DNA of 64,000 nucleotides from Physcia stellaris (Eukaryota > Ascomycota > Lecanoromycetes > Caliciales > Physciaceae). The notes under the pieces are model-generated. The model saw only the letters and a list, made by a program, of their open reading frames with translations, had not been told where the DNA came from and ran no database searches. The first letter of the stretch is position 1. Each line of letters opens with the position of its first letter. A program made the translations under genes and the position numbers. Of this stretch, positions 13,448-26,783 are shown piece after piece. The stretch lies in assembly GCA_018902385.1 (NCBI GenBank), contig JABSSW010000021.1, positions 1-64,000 on the forward strand, in the 5' to 3' direction.

Positions 13448-15111
13448 ATGTCCGAGTCTTCATCAGAGAAAAAAGCTCCTGTAAGCGTGGAGAACATCCG
13501 AATTAACGAGGGGAATGAGGCGCTTGAGGGCTATGTTCTTGATCCCAGTCACTACGCAGGTGATGTGTCGACTTTGAAGACCAGCGCAGACGGAAAATTC
13601 ATACTCATTCCACAACCTCTCGACTCCAACGATGATCCCCTTAATTGGAGTCCCCGGAGAAAATGGGTCATCGTAGCGATTATCGCTTACATTGCCGCGC
13701 TTGCGGATTACACGGGTGGATCGGCTATCATCACAGTCATTCCCCAATCAATGTATGTGGCCTTCAATCAGTCTACTACTCCTTGTTGTCGAGTCGCGAC
13801 CGACTAATTGTCGTGTTACCACAGTCAATGGCATCTTACACAGGCGGCGGCTCAACGCGCGGTGGTCGGCAATCTCTTCACCATTGGAGCGTGCGGCCTC
13901 TTCGTCGTAGCCTTTGCGAGCTTCTTTGGACGCTTGCCTGTCATCTTCTTCTTCCAGACCGTCATGGTAGGCACATGCATCTGGTCCGCGGCGGCGACCA
14001 ACTTCGATTCTTACCTCGCTGCCCGCATCATCAATGGCTTCTTCTGTAGCGTGGGACAAGGGGGAGCCCTGATGTGGGTCAAAGACCTGTTCTTTTTTCA
14101 CGAGCATCCACGAGTCATCAATTACATTGAGTTCTCGATCATCTTGAGTCCATATCTGGGGCCACTCATCACCTCTTTCATTGTATCAGGGACTACCTGG
14201 CGATGGGCCTTCTGGGTCTGCACTATCCTGGCGGGCATCGGCTGGTTTTTGGTCTTCTTGCTGGATGAAACCCTCTTCGACCGAAGCACACCTTCAGTTC
14301 CACGGGGAACCTATGTCAGTCGTCTTCTGGGCATCCAACAAGCAAAGAGTTGGAAGCACAGAAGCCTACTTGAAAGCTTCAGCCGTCCTATAATCACCAT
14401 CACAAAGCTTCCTGTGTTAATCATCCTCGTCTACTACTTTTGAATTTCGCATGGGTCATCGGTGTCAATACGACCGTCGCCATTTGGCTCACCAACATCT
14501 ACGGATTCTCGCCACGAGACTTAGGTAGGTTGACCCAGATTTTTCTTTCTCCTTCTGGCCTGCAATGAAAACTTAGACCAATCAGGTTACTTTTACTTCT
14601 TTGGTGTCGTTGGCGTCCTGTTTGGATGGTTCGCCGGGCACTTTCTCCACGACGCGGTAGGTCGCTTCTACCTTCGACGCCACGCGGGTCGCCTTGACCC
14701 AGAAGCCCGCTTGATCATAACGTACCCGGCCACCTCATCCTCTGCGTGAGCCTGATTATCCTCGGCTTCGGGTTGCAGCACGAATGGCATTACATGGTAC
14801 TTGCCGTCTTTGCGGCAACGCAGTGTTTCGGCGTCATGATAGTCACGACGGCCATCAACGCCTATCTATTGGACTGCTATCCCGAAGGCTCCGGCGAGGT
14901 CAGCGCTTGGATCACGGCCAGCCGTAATTGGGCTGGCTTTATGGCGACATACATCCAGATCGAATGGGTTACACGACTCGGGCCTGCCAAAGTCTTGGGC
15001 ACTCAGGCTGGAATTACATTCGCCTCTGTGTTTTTCATGTTGTTTTTACAAATGTTCGGGAAACGGTTGAGGCAGTGGCAAGGTCGCATGTCGTTCGGGT
15101 CGAGAAAATAG
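13448..15111 (+). CDS. MFS (DHA1-like) transporter, reading frame interrupted twice
   Basis: A 12-helix major facilitator transporter of the fungal DHA1-like drug/small-molecule type, predicted in the plasma membrane. Exon 1 (13448-13752) encodes a charged N-terminus and DPLNWSPRRKWVIVAIIAY, the usual start of helix 1. A 72-bp intron (13753-13824, GTATGT, GACTAAT, CACAG) leads to helices 2-6, with the ARIINGFFCSVGQGG stretch. Another intron lies at 14525-14585. The C-terminal half includes TTAINAYLLDCYPEGSGEVSAW, a family landmark. The frame slips by one base near 14440 (in a run of T) and again near 14731 (in a run of C); both are single-base losses in homopolymers. This could mean a recent pseudogene or a sequencing error. 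Coding quality around both points is otherwise excellent. Confidence 0.85.
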
Positions 15112-15514
15112 TCTTAGGAGCATGAATTTGCTGCAATCAATACCGTCGCCTTAGCGTGGCTTATGCGGGTGCTACAATAGAAGGTTGGTTATACCAGTGT
15201 TTGTCTTACTAGTCATAGTCGATCTTGAGCAAAAAATGCCCGACCTCTTAACAGGACTATTTTTAGTGCGACGTGGCTGCTACGACAGACGCGAAGCGAG
15301 TTTCCACAGAGATATGTTGTTGCTGATATGAAGGAATGTCCGATCGAGAGTCGCTCAATGGGCTCTCAATACCGCACAGCAGCCCTCATCCTGTGCCACT
15401 CGAGGTCCGCAGTCCTCACCTTGTTGTCTTGCTCTTTCTCTTGCAGTATCCGCTATTTATCCATGCGGCGACTCTTTCTCTCCTTTCGCTCCTGTTGCGC
15501 TGAAAGGCTTCCTT
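15112..15514. other. Convergent intergenic region
   Basis: It lies between the 3' ends of the MFS gene (plus) and the F-box-like gene (minus). A short plus-strand open frame (15328-15597) overlaps the F-box-like gene in antisense and looks like its shadow. Nothing else is seen. Confidence 0.5.
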
Positions 15515-16582
15515 TCACGCGCTCCAGTCGTATGTTTCCTCTGTTTTCTGCCGCAACCCGTGCTCTTTTCTCGCCTCTTTTACAATCTCGTCTGTGACTT
15601 CCATCCACGCCTCGCGTTCCATAGTCGGTATCTCATCGTCGGCGAGAACAATATCGAATGCATGCCCTGCCCAAGCACCGCGCGATAAATCTTGCTCTTG
15701 CCAATCGTAACATGAAGTCGTCCAGCAGATCCGCAGCATCAGCGCTTCTTCAATCGAAATGGGAAGGGCCTCTGTCTCAACGAATGCTTGCTGTTTCCCA
15801 GTGTCGAAGCGGCAGCGGACGTATTCTTTGGTGGTCAAGTTCCTCAGCACCCACGCCTTGCTGAGCGCACCACAAGGGGCCGGGAATAAAGCTGCAAGGA
15901 ACTCCTCTTCGCAAGGGTATGCGCCTGGAACCCACTGAGAATAAAAAGCCCTTCTCCATTGGGTTTGCGGTGATTCGCCCACAATCTTGAAATCGCTCAA
16001 GGCTGCGTAGTTGAGACGGCGGGCTGTGTACATATCGCCGAACGTATCCACTGGTCCGACCGACGTTGCGAGCAGGGAATCCTTCTCGAACTGAGGAGGA
16101 AGCTCGGTCAGGTAGGTCCCTATGTTGGCAATTTCGGCACCGGCCCACGAAGCGGCGGAGTCTCTGCAGTCGTGGGCGATCAGCCGGAGCGCATGCGGCC
16201 ATAGGGTGGGAGACGCCAAGCCAAAGGCTACGATGTCAGTTCTGGAGAGACTTGGCGCATTGAGTACCAGGCTCAACATCTCAGCCGGGATACTTTCAAT
16301 GGTGGAGAATCTGGCGCGGGAATGGGGCGTCATGTAGCACTGAAGCGAGTCATCATGGGCAGCTCTGGGTGGACGGGCAAGCTTGGACCAGGCATCCCAG
16401 ACATGATCTCCAGCCTGGAACAAGGTGCCGCCTGGACTTTGTGGCATGAAGAAACGTTCCTGACTGGTCACAAAGGAAGGTATTCGCGGACTTGAAAAGC
16501 TGCATTGTTGTTGAAGGCGAGGCACGAGAATTGCCCAGCATTGCGGACCACGCTCCGTTTGATCAACCCCTGGAGGACACAT
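15515..16582 (-). CDS. F-box-like protein
   Basis: A single open frame of 355 residues. The only recognisable part is an F-box-like segment at about residues 93-130 (STIESIPAEMLSLVLNAP, then SRTDIVAFGLASPTLW), as found in substrate-receptor subunits of SCF ubiquitin ligases that bind Skp1. The region after it (SAASWAGAEIANIGTYLTELPP, then DMYTARRLNYAALSDF and the long Trp-containing C-terminal half) resembles a common fungal family of F-box proteins without known targets. The first 90 residues are poor in structure, so a later Met (residue 46 or 84) may be the true start. There is no signal peptide. Balanced codon use agrees with the other island genes. Confidence 0.75.
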   Translation of the reverse strand: MCPPGVDQTERGPQCWAILVPRLQQQCSFSSPRIPSFVTSQERFFMPQSPGGTLFQAGDHVWDAWSKLARPPRAAHDDSLQCYMTPHSRARFSTIESIPAEMLSLVLNAPSLSRTDIVAFGLASPTLWPHALRLIAHDCRDSAASWAGAEIANIGTYLTELPPQFEKDSLLATSVGPVDTFGDMYTARRLNYAALSDFKIVGESPQTQWRRAFYSQWVPGAYPCEEEFLAALFPAPCGALSKAWVLRNLTTKEYVRCRFDTGKQQAFVETEALPISIEEALMLRICWTTSCYDWQEQDLSRGAWAGHAFDIVLADDEIPTMEREAWMEVTDEIVKEARKEHGLRQKTEETYDWSA

Positions 16583-17426
16583 GTTCTTTGATGTTCGTTG
16601 GACAAGGTCAGTTTCAGCTTAGAGACAGGCTGATGACGATTGTGGTGATTCTTTATTCGAATTGATGCGGGGCAAGTTGTGGCCTGCGAATACAAATCTA
16701 GTCTAACCTGTTTTGTGTATTGAAGGAGGAAAAGAGGATAATTAGCACAGAAGTAGGAGGTCACGAAATCAGGTCCAATAAGGTCAGTTATCGAACGTAA
16801 TGCTTCTGATGTAAGGTGTGCGGATTATGACTATCTAGGAGGTGCTACAGGCGGTCATGTAGCAGACCAAATGCCAAGCATTTACTCGTAAGGCTAGTCA
16901 CGTGCAACTCGCTTATTGGGCCAATAGTCAGATTCTTGTTCCTTCCCCATAACAAAGGATTCCGCCGTAGAAAAGAGCACGAATAGTGCAGGGGCAGAAG
17001 ATCTATCCATCAAGGTCTGACCAGGCTATTAGACGAGCATGGTATTCCTGGTGTAGGGGCTCTGGATACGGAGTACAGTTACTGAAGGATGCTCTCATTG
17101 GTTCGTTCGACATTTCCCTCCCTTTCTCCAAGCAAAGGCGCACAGAAACGCCAGTACTGTAAAAAGTCCTAAAAGACATCTTAAAGACAGATGTTGATGC
17201 GTATGTTTCAACATCAATTCCATAGATCTAATTAAATTCCCTGAGAATCTGTGTTATCAGCGTTGTTTTGCAGAGCAATTTTTCCTTTACGCCCTTTCCT
17301 AACAAGTAGCAACAAGGCAACAGAACGATATTTGTAGTCTATGAGCCGATCACAAGTTGAGTAATAGATGAGCCCGTATAAAACTCCAGATGAAACACTG
17401 AGACGAACGCGATGTTGTCGATTTTC
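16583..17426. other. Intergenic region cut by the Copia insertion
   Basis: No gene is recognised. The five bases before the Copia LTR (TTTTC) match, with one transition, the five after its other LTR (TCTTC), so this stretch once continued directly into 39462. Confidence 0.55.
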
Positions 17427-17579
17427 TGTTGAAGTAAACTCATCATCAAAAACAATGTCAAGACGTTATTCTGTTATAAACTAACGTGCAAACTCTGTAC
17501 AATAATTCACATTCATCACATGTACGATAAATAATATTATTATAAATATAAACACGTTGCATTTTACATATTTGTAACA
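17427..17579 (+). repeat. 5' LTR of Copia
   Basis: TGTTGAAGTAAACTCATC at the start and TTTGTAACA at the end; aligns without gaps to 39309-39461. The two copies differ almost only by C/T and G/A transitions. Confidence 0.9.
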
Positions 17580-19751
17580 AATTATGAATTCGACAATGTT
17601 TGTCAAACATCATTCGAATCGATTCATATTATTTTAAAACGTTCAAACGTTGATTTCATGTATCGATCGAAAAATTTTTGATTGATTAAACGACGATTAA
17701 ATTCGAAAACATCAAATTGAATTCACAACGAATTTATCGTCATTTAATGTCGTTAATAAAATGCATATTGTTTATTTTAACGATTGTCATTTAATTTTTC
17801 AAAAATTCAAAAAATCAATATCGACGTCGATCGATGAAAACGTCATTTATCGTTTAAACGAACGTCAAATTCGAACGCACGATCGATTATTCGATTTCAA
17901 TAAAAACGTTTTCAAAAAACACGAAATTTTACATACACGATTCGATAATTCAATAAATTTGTCATTGTTTCGAATCGATGTTTCGAATTCATTTGTTACG
18001 AAATGAAAAAAAAAACAAATACGACATGAAATTTACACGTTTTACACGATTTCACGAATCATATAAGTTTTTTTTTTTTCATTTATACGATTCAAATTTT
18101 CAAATTCAAATATCATAATAATTACGTCAAACATTATTCACAATTTTGTTGTTTTCATTTCAAAATCAAAACAATATTTCAATTGAAAAATCGACGTCAA
18201 AAACGATTTTCGAATCAATCACGTTGAATGAACAATCAATTTATCAATAAAATCAATATTTATTGTCAAATTTTTACACGACAAAAATATCGATTGAAAT
18301 TTCATCAATGCAAAAACGAAAATCAAATTCACGAATTTCATCATCGTTGTCGAAAAACACGAACGAAATTTGAATAAAAATTTTTTTATTTGTTCAATAC
18401 AATGAACGTCAATTATCGTTTTTTTATCATTGTCATAACGAATTCAATATCATTGATTTATTGAACAAAAATAACAAAATGTTTCAAAAAAAATATTTTC
18501 GTTTTTTTCGTCGATATCATTTTCGATTTCATTGATCGATTTATTATTTTAACGAACGTCGAATTTTACATCAAAATCGTTAAATCATTACACAATTGAT
18601 TGATCATCGAAAAAATTGATTCGAAATTCATTGTCGACGTATTTTGTTATTCAAAATGCACAAATTAATTTATTTCATGTATTTCGTGATTCGTCAACGT
18701 GACGAATAAATTTTCGAAAACACAAATTTCATCGAAATCGAAATTTGTTTTTTGAATTTCGTTAAAATCATCATCGATATAATAACAAAATTATATTCAA
18801 TTGCATTGATCGTTAATCATTTCGAAAAATTTAAACGTATTGATTTCAATATATCAAAATTTGAATATATCGATTTTTTTTGCATCAATCAAAAATGCAT
18901 AAACAACGATTTTATTAAACATGATTTTGAAAAATGTTATTATAATCATTCAAAAAATGTTTTCAAAAAATGAATTAACAAAAACATATTTGATCATTCA
19001 TACGACAAAATTTTGAAAAAATTCAAAATTACAATAACAATCAACGTCGTTGATTGAATTTTGAAAACAAATTTTGTTAATGAATTATTCAATTAACGAT
19101 ATGTTGTAATATACAAATTCGAACGTCAATATTCAAATGTGCAAAAATCGAAATTTTACACATTTTTTCATGTTTTATATCAAACATGTTGTAATTGCAA
19201 ACAAAATTCGTTTCATTATTAAAAAAAAATTAGTCAAATTATTGTTCGTTTTTTTTTACAACAATGCAAATGATTAATTCATTGATTTGTCAATTTTTTA
19301 CATGTCAAATTCGTCAACAAATCTGTTGTCAATATTAACATTCGAAAAACAAAACGTTTATTGAAATATTGAAAATCACATTTTCAAACATCAAAACAAA
19401 TCAATCGAATATGTTTTTTTTGCAAAACAACGAATTATACGTTTTGAAATTGCAATTATATTAAATAATTGCATTGTCAACAACATTATTATTGTCGTTT
19501 ATCGTATGACATCGAAATTTAAATCACATGAATTTTTCTTTATTATGTCAATATTTAAAAAAATTGAATTATTTTTATCAAAACGATTGCAAAAATAATC
19601 ATTACGATGTTTGCAAACTAATCAAAACAAAAAAAATCGAATAAAAAAAATATTTATCATGTCGAAAAAACGTTTCATATTATTCACATTGATTTAATAT
19701 TAATAACGATCGAAAGTTTTGAAAATGAACGTTATTATATCAATATCATCA

Positions 19752-19976
19752 ATATCATGAATCGTGTTTGAATAAACGTATTATTGATTAACTAAACGAA
19801 TTCAATAAATTTGCAAAAACAAATAAATACAAAATGTTGAAATTGCAAACAATGTGCAACGTCAAATTTCAAATCATGTTAATTTCAACGTAAAATTAAA
19901 ACATAATTCGTTGTTCGATTACATATTATATTAATTATCTATTTGTCAAATTTATTTGTCAAACATGTTCGTAACA
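19752..19976 (-). repeat. 3' LTR of Gypsy-1
   Basis: From ATATCATGAATCGTGTTTG to TGTTCGTAACA. Matches 26322-26502 and, inverted, 1830-2055. The outer boundary is approximate. Confidence 0.75.
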
Positions 19977-22900
19977 AAATTTTTTTTTTTTTCGCGAACG
20001 TCGTTTCGACGATTCGTTGTTGTTTCGAAATTGAAAAATTTTGTTGAAAATTTTGTTGATTGATTTGAATATTTGCAAAATTCAAAAATTTTACGATTAT
20101 CATTTTTCATTTTCAAATTTTTCGTTATTGTTTCAAAATTTGATAAAATTTGACAACAATTTCTAAAAATGTTTTTGACACGATTCAATTTTTCATGTCA
20201 CGTAAATTTGATTGTAAATAACATTGAAACGATAACGAAAACTAAAAATTGCGAAAACGTTACGAAAATGAAATCGAAATGAATGTATTGAATTCGAAAT
20301 TTTCAAATTTTAATCGAATATAATTTCGATTAATGTCAACATGACGATTTTTTTTCGAAAACGACAACGACTCGTTGAAAAATCTGATTGATTAACGACG
20401 TTTTGAAATATTGAAATCAATTTTTTGAACGATTTTGAATTTACAATCGTGAAATAAATACGATAAAAATCGTTCATCACGTCGCGAACATTATCAAATT
20501 TTTCGTTGTCGACATAATATTATATTCGATCATGCAATCAATTCGATCAATTGACACAATATTGAAAACGATTGTAATGATATCGAAATTTCAAAATATC
20601 GTTCATTTTTTATTCGAAATTTTCGTTAATTATGACAAAATCAAAAAATTCATTGATTTGATTTTCGAATAAATTACGAAAATTTTTGCGTAAAAATCAA
20701 CAATGAAATACATCGTAAATATGCATGATTTCAAATAATTCGAATCGATATAAATTACTCATGCGTTGTAATATTTTGTAAAAATTTAATTTTTTGTTAT
20801 CGAATTTGTTAAACGATTTGATCGTTTTGATGTTTTGTCGATCGAAAAAAACAAAAATTTTTTCGACGTATTTTACGATTTTTCGATGTTTGTTGATTTG
20901 AATTGTCATACGTTTTTGAATCATTTTTGCATGATTTCGTACGTAATTGAAAATATTTTGTATTGTGTCGATAATATTTTTTGTTTTGACGATCAGAAAT
21001 CGTTTTTTCGTTGTAACATACGAAATAAAATTTGATGAAAAATTCATACGAAAATGAAAATTTTTATTGATAAAAAATGAAAATAATTTTGTTGTTGCAA
21101 ATATTGCGTTGTTGTTTACAAATTCGATCATGAACAATCAAACGTTTCAATCGTTTTGCATGTAATTGCAATATTGTCGCAATTGTTTTTCGATATTTTG
21201 ATTGATTTTTTCGATTTGTTCATCGATTTTTGAATGAAAAAAAATGAAAAATTTACATTTGATGTCGAGAATTCGACAAAATGTTTGTCAAACGAACGAT
21301 ATGAATTGAAAATTTCGATCAAACGTTATCGAGAAAAATAATTCATATGTACGAAATACGTAATTGATGAATATTTTGATCGTGATTTTAACATTGATAT
21401 TTTCGTCGTCGACGATACAAAACACGTAATGACGTTTTTTGTTAAAGTTGTCAATTATCGTGCATATGATATTATGATCGTGAACGTCGAACAATTCGAT
21501 AATGAAATTCATTGATATGTTGATTCAACGTTGCAAAAATATGATCAAAAAAATAAATAAATCGTTTTTGCGATTTTTGAAAATTTTCGTGCGTTGACAT
21601 TCATAACAATTACGTACGTATCGACGAATCGTTTTACGCATGTTGAATCAATAATAATCGCGACGTATAAAATTTTTTATGCGATTAAAATTTGAATATT
21701 TCGAAACAAAAAATTCATGAATTTTTTTGAAAAAATCAACGAATAAAAAACATCGACGAACATTCAAAATCGATTTTCTCGATATAAAACGTTATTTTTT
21801 TCAATGCAATTTCGTAAATCAATTTTATTCATTGAAATGAAATTTTGTTCGATAATTTCACGATAAATCGTGCAATTATCGTCAATTTTGTTGACAACAA
21901 AAATTCGTTCATAAATAAATTCGTCAATTTTCATCGCGTGAATTTCGAATCGTTTCGAAATAAAAAATATTTGTTTTCGATATTGATGTCGTTTGTTAAT
22001 ATCGTTTTTTGATCGTGAATCAAACATACGAATCAAAATATTTGTTTTAACGTTTTGAATTTCGAATTGAAATTGAATGACAATATTGAATTTCGAAAAA
22101 ATTTTTGTTCAACGAATTTGACGAAAAATTAATTTTTTTGACGTCATGAAAATTTTCAAATTTTTGTGATCGATGAAAATTTTGATCGATTTTTCAATGT
22201 TTTCAAATTCAAAACGTCAATATTTTAAACAACGAATAATGATCAACAATTTTTTGTTATAAATTTCGTAATTGCATTCGATTGAAATCATGTTGCGATT
22301 ATAAAAAACAACGAAATGCAAAATTTTTTCGTCGTCGTATTGAAATAATATTTTCGCATTGACGTAATCAAAAAAATCAATTTTCAAAATGATTTGTTTG
22401 ATTCGATCGTAATGTCGTAATATGAAAATTTCGATCATCGTTTTTTTGAAAAAATTGAAAATCTTTTCGATTTCAACAATTTATTCGAAATTCACGAATT
22501 TTTTGATCATTCGAATGAAAATTCGAATCTTTTTCGAGAAATCACGAATGAATCGTCTGTAAAAATTGACGAAATTCACGAAAATTTGCATTTTTTTCAA
22601 ATTTGTAAAACGTTTTCAATTGACAATGATTTTTATTTTTTCGAATTCATGCGAAAATCATTCATCGATAATATGACGTTCAAAAATGTATTTTTTTTTG
22701 AAAAATTCGCATTTTTCAATATTCATTTGTAATTCGATTTTTTTGAATTTTTTCAACATTTTACGAACGTGAACGATGTTTTTTTTTTGAATTTGTTGTA
22801 AATGAAAATATTATTTAAATAAATTTGACAAAAATCGTTCAAAAAATTGAACAACAAATCGTTCATGTAATGTTGTCAATTCGCGAATTCGTTGATCAAT

Positions 22901-25900
22901 TCGAAAAATAATATTCGATATTTGTACGATTTCATGAAAATAACGAATGTGATAAATTTTTCATTTTTTTCATTTCATTCGAAATTTGTTGAAAATCGAT
23001 ATGATATTCAATTTGATCAAATATTTGCAATTTTGCATTTTAATTAAAATTTTTTCGATCAAAAAAATGAAATATCGATTACGTTTCGTGATGTAATTAA
23101 ATCGTCGATAATTCACACACAAACGTAATTGATTATTTGATTTGATTGCAAATAAAACGAACGAAACGTATGTTGTTTGATTGAATACGATGAAATTTTT
23201 TTGAAAATTATTTTTCAAATATTTTTGAATTTTGAAATTTGAATTCGAACAAAAAATATATTCGATTTCGAAACAATGTATTGTTATCGTTTAAAAATTC
23301 GATTTTGTGATCGTAAATTCGATGCGACGACAATTCAATTGTTTTTGAAAATCGAATATTTTTGACAAATGTTTGAAATATTTCGATATTTTTTTCATTA
23401 TACGTTCAAAAATCGATTTGATTTGTTCGTGTTTCAAAATTTTTTGATCATGACGACAATTTTCAACGATTCAAAATTTGTTCGCAATGTTTTGAATGCG
23501 AAATCGATTTGATTGATCGTAATGAAAAAACATTGCATTTTTTGTTTTCGATTTTTGAAATCGACGAATAAACAAAAAAATCGCATTAATTATCGCGATA
23601 TTCATCGAATCGTTTGAATTCAATTTCGAAAATGAAAAAATTTCGAATTGTTGTTTTTTGATTTTTCAACGTTTGTTGCGTTGTTTTTTCAAAAAAAAAT
23701 TTTTGACGAATGTCGTTTTCGTAATCGTTGTGATATCAATTTTTGAATGATTTGATTCAACGACGAACGATTCGTCATTTTGATCGATTTTCGAATGAAT
23801 AAAACAATCGAAACATTTTGAATCGAATACGTTTGATTCGTTTTGTACATAAAACGTTGAAAAATTAAATTGCGAACGAAATAAAATCGTATATCGAAAT
23901 TTTATTGTAACAATATGTTTCGCGTTATTTGTTTTCGATAAAAAAATATCGCGACGTCAATTAAATACGTTTCATCGACGATTTGAATCAAAAATTTTCA
24001 AACGTCGAATTTGCACTGTTTTGATGAATATATTATCATGATGATTACATTTGAACGATTTGAAAATCAATTTATCGTAAATTATATTCAAAATAATTTC
24101 ATGTTTGTTCATTTACGATTTTTTTAAAATTATCGAATGATTGTTCAAATCGATGATAAACAAAAAAATTGTCAATTCGAAATGCAAATCAATTGTCAAT
24201 TTGAAATAAATGACATGAATTATTGAAAAAATTTGACGATCGTCGAATTCGATAATGAATTTCGATTTTAATAAAAATACGAAATTCATGTTCAACATGT
24301 TGCATACAAATTGCGCAATTTTTTTATCAATGAAAACATAATCAATTGCATCAATGTTTATTAAAATTTTTAATCTATGTTTATTATCGTTGAATGACAA
24401 CGTACAATTGATGATTAAAAATCGTTTGACAAAAAAATCAAACAATTCGTCATGATAAATAAAAAATTTTTTTAAACATTCATCAATCGCGTTTTTGATG
24501 TGAATTATCAATTTTTCGAATCAAATTCGTTCGATTCGTTGATCATGTTCATGTAAAACATTTGCATTTTGTGTCAATAACGTTTTTGATGTTTGTGAAC
24601 GTTCGAACATTTTTTTTATACGTGATCGATTTCATCGCATGTGAAACATTTGTTCGTGACGATCAATTTGTTTGTCATCGAATCACGAATTTTGATTTCA
24701 ACGTTGAAATGAAAATGAACGACAAATTTCACGAAAAAAATCGAAATAACAAATTTCGTAAAAACATCGAAATCGAAACGACAAAAATTGATTTGAATTG
24801 AAACAATTCAAAACGTTGTTGACGTGTCGCGATTTTTTTTTTCGAAAATTCGATTGTCGATTGTATATTTGTTGCAAAATGATTCGAATTTCATCGAACG
24901 TAATGAATTCGCGAAAATATACATTTATTGTTTTTTTCAAATTTCAAAAAAATTTTCATTAATTTTTCGATTTTGATGATTTCGTTATAATCGATTGAAT
25001 TGTTAAAACGAAAAAAAATGAAATAAAAAAATTGAAAATTTTGAATATTCATGATCAATGTTCGAAATTGAATACGCATATTGCGTTTGAAATCAAAATT
25101 TTCGAAAATGAAATTCAAAAATTTCAACATCATATGTCAATTTTGAAATGATTTATGTCGATATCACGAATCGATTGTATGTGATTATCGACATCATTTT
25201 CAATTCAATCAATCACAATAATGATTGCGATCATGTTCGTGTCGTAATGATCGACGTTGATCGTCATTTTATCGTGTATTTTTGTTTTTCAAACACGTCA
25301 AATAAATTTATTTCATCGATAAATTTAAAAAAATTTGAATGTTTTTGAAACGTCGTTTGAAAATGAAATTTTTTGAAAAAAATTTTTTTTTCAATTTTTG
25401 AAAAAATTAATTACGTTGATTTCGTCGTTTTTTTATCGTCGTCGTCAAAATTTCGTGTACGATCGCGAATCGTGAATTTTTTGATTAACAAAACGTCGTG
25501 ATTTTTTTTGAAAAAAATGTAATTTTTGTTTGAAAAAATTAATTAAATCGTCGTTGTTTTTCGCGTTCGTTTTTCAAAATTTTCAATTTTCGACGTAATT
25601 AATTTTCAATGTATTTTTTTTTTACGAATTTCATCGAATTTAACGTTTGTATTGATCAATTCGTCACGATCGACGTTGACAATATTGTACAAATTTTGAT
25701 ATTGAATCAAAACGTTCAAATAATTGTCACGATCAATGCGTAATCGATCAAATTTTTTCAAAAAATCGATAATTTTTTGATTGATTCATCATTTCAATTG
25801 ATCGATGATGACGATGTTCAAAAAATGAATGATTTCGTTATTTTTCATTTTTATGAATTCGATCGTTGAAACAAATCGACGACGTTTGAATTGTTCGACG

Positions 25901-26321
25901 AAATTTTCGTCGAAAAAATTGTCGTTAATTTTTGCAACATACGATTCACATTGAAACGTAACGTTTTGAAACGTTGTTTTTTCGAAATAGAAAATTCGAA
26001 AAAAGTTGTTTCGTGATGATTTCGAATCATAATTAAAAATAAAAAATTGAAAAATGAAAAAAGAAAAAAAATTAATCGAATCAGTTTTTTTTTTCGTCGT
26101 TTTTTATCGTCGAAAATATCGTCGTTTACGTGAAAATTCGATTTGTTATTTCACGATTTTCGTTAAATATTTCGTCAAAAGAATTTTTGATCGTTTGTTT
26201 AATCAACAAAACTTTTGATCGTTTGTTTCGTCAAAAAAACTTTTCGTCGTTTTTTTCGTCAAAAATCGATTTGAAATTTTAACGTTCGCGTATACGACGA
26301 ACGATAAAATTGAAAATTTAT

Positions 26322-26502
26322 TGTAATATCATGAATCGTGTTTGAATAAACGTATTATTGATTAATTAAACAAAAACAATAAATTTGCAAAAACAAATAA
26401 ATAATTGCAAACAATTTGCAACGTAAAATTAAAAAATTCGTTGTTCGATCATATATTATATTAATTATTTATTTGTTAAATTTATTTGTTAAACAAATGA
26501 CA
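26322..26502 (-). repeat. 5' LTR of Gypsy-1
   Basis: From TGTAATATCATGAATCG to the AAACAAATGACA region; shorter than its partner, so the outer end may be altered. Boundaries approximate. Confidence 0.7.
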
Positions 26503-26609
26503 AATCACGTTGAACGAAAATATATATCGTCAAAAACAAACACGAATGAAAATGTTTTTCAAAATATTGAATCAAACGTTAATTCGTGACGTCAAAATCG
26601 TACGTACAA

Positions 26610-26783
26610 TGTTATGCGTAATGTTCAAATTGATTTAGAAATTTGAACGACAAAATGTCAATTTAAAACATAATTCGTCAATTGTTTGATCATCATTCAT
26701 TTAATATAAAATGACGACAAAATTCTTGTATCAAAATATTTAATTTAAATTCATATCATTTAATCTGATTTTGTGTCATAACA
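26610..26783 (-). repeat. 3' LTR of Gypsy-2
   Basis: 174 bp, TGTTATGCGTAATG..GTGTCATAACA, preceded by the duplication TACAA. Confidence 0.9.

Larger units (their letters stand above)
19752..26502 (-). mobile_element. Gypsy-1 LTR retrotransposon inserted in Copia (fossil)
   Basis: Minus-strand fragments in the expected order: gag-side region (about 24698-25700), aspartic protease (24113-24511, with INIDAIDYVFIDKKIAQ), reverse transcriptase (22970-23218, with LRLCVNYRRFNYIT), RNase H (22217-22438, with VVFYNRNMISIECNYEIYNK), integrase (about 21128-22036, with the NFIIELFDVHDHNIICTIID stretch) and the tail at 20697-20900. LTR copies lie at about 19752-19976 and 26322-26502; the outer ends are blurred and I could not define a target duplication. 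Same family as the copy at 1-2055. It interrupts Copia just after the start of its integrase core. Many breaks; old. Confidence 0.88.
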
